A stretch of 32,221 nt of DNA, taken from assembly GCA_020444075.1 (NCBI GenBank), contig JAHLLR010000057.1:1-32221 (forward strand). The letters are read 5' to 3'. The notes below the pieces were generated by a model. That model was not told the DNA's origin, did no database searches, and worked only from the letters and a program-made list of their open reading frames with translations. Below are positions 32,102 through 32,221 of the stretch, piece by piece (position 1 is the first letter of the stretch; every line of letters begins with the position of its first letter). The DNA is from Deltaproteobacteria bacterium. Its GTDB lineage: Bacteria; Desulfobacterota; Desulfobacteria; Desulfobacterales; Desulfosarcinaceae. A program made the translations under genes and the position numbers.

Positions 32102-32221
32102 TCAGTTGTTGGACTCTGTATTGACCACCTGGCGGATGCGGATGGGGCGCTTGACGGGTTTGGGATTGAGATTGTTGTTGATCAGAAACCCCTTGAGCCA
32201 TCCCTTGGCTTCCCTGGCGAA
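32102..32221 (-). CDS. Partial gene, C-terminus only
   Basis: A minus-strand frame enters from the right edge and ends with TGA at 32104-32102. The 39 visible residues are basic and include GWLKGFLINNNLNPKPVKRP, ending in NTESNN. The frame has no stops and its codon use resembles its neighbours. It is too short to assign; the rest of the gene lies outside the window. Confidence 0.5.
   Translation of the reverse strand, partial: FAREAKGWLKGFLINNNLNPKPVKRPIRIRQVVNTESNN

Overview
The window looks like chromosomal DNA of a Gram-negative anaerobic bacterium, most probably a sulfate-reducing Desulfobacterota (Desulfobacterales-like). This is inferred from the moderately high GC, the two enhancer-binding-type AAA+ regulators, a DUF3786 protein, a B12-binding-type radical SAM protein, a FadH-type flavin/iron-sulfur reductase and the housekeeping gene style. 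No rRNA, tRNA, CRISPR array or insertion sequence was found.

Layout. Positions 319-7501 (minus strand) hold a compact five-gene run: serS, thrC, a secreted two-LysM protein, a TPR lipoprotein, and a PAS-GAF-PilZ protein predicted to bind cyclic-di-GMP. Positions 7675-8438 (plus) carry a candidate structured RNA (6S RNA is the leading guess) followed by 5-formyltetrahydrofolate cyclo-ligase and a strong terminator. Positions 8677-14145 (plus) hold pcm, a YqaA/DedA membrane protein, aspartate kinase, an alpha/beta hydrolase and a FadH-like enoate reductase. Positions 14146-16628 are visibly AT-richer and carry a TetR regulator, a DUF4405 membrane protein and a UbiG-like methyltransferase, with two matching TGAC-N6-GTCA palindromes in front; this looks like an acquired self-regulated cassette.

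The most unusual part is 17066-23588. A sigma-54 activator with a degenerate receiver (minus) is divergent from an excellent -24/-12 promoter at 18982-18997. That promoter drives a 63-residue, extremely charged small protein, a FemAB/BioF2-like GNAT, an ATP-grasp ligase, a fold-type III PLP decarboxylase and a C39-like cysteine peptidase. Amide-bond ligase, decarboxylase, acyl/aminoacyl transferase and cysteine peptidase next to a small charged protein suggest a carrier- or precursor-peptide-based biosynthetic pathway that I do not recognise as a named system.

The rest is a beta-CASP RNase-like protein (23728-25302), a minus-strand run of LMW phosphatase, HTH/zinc-ribbon protein, SDR and DUF3786 protein (25325-27884), a receiver-AAA+ protein lacking both the sigma-54 loop and a DNA-binding domain followed by a radical SAM protein (28130-30915), and a LysE exporter divergent from an Lrp/AsnC regulator with a 17-bp palindrome between them. 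A cut gene enters from the right edge.
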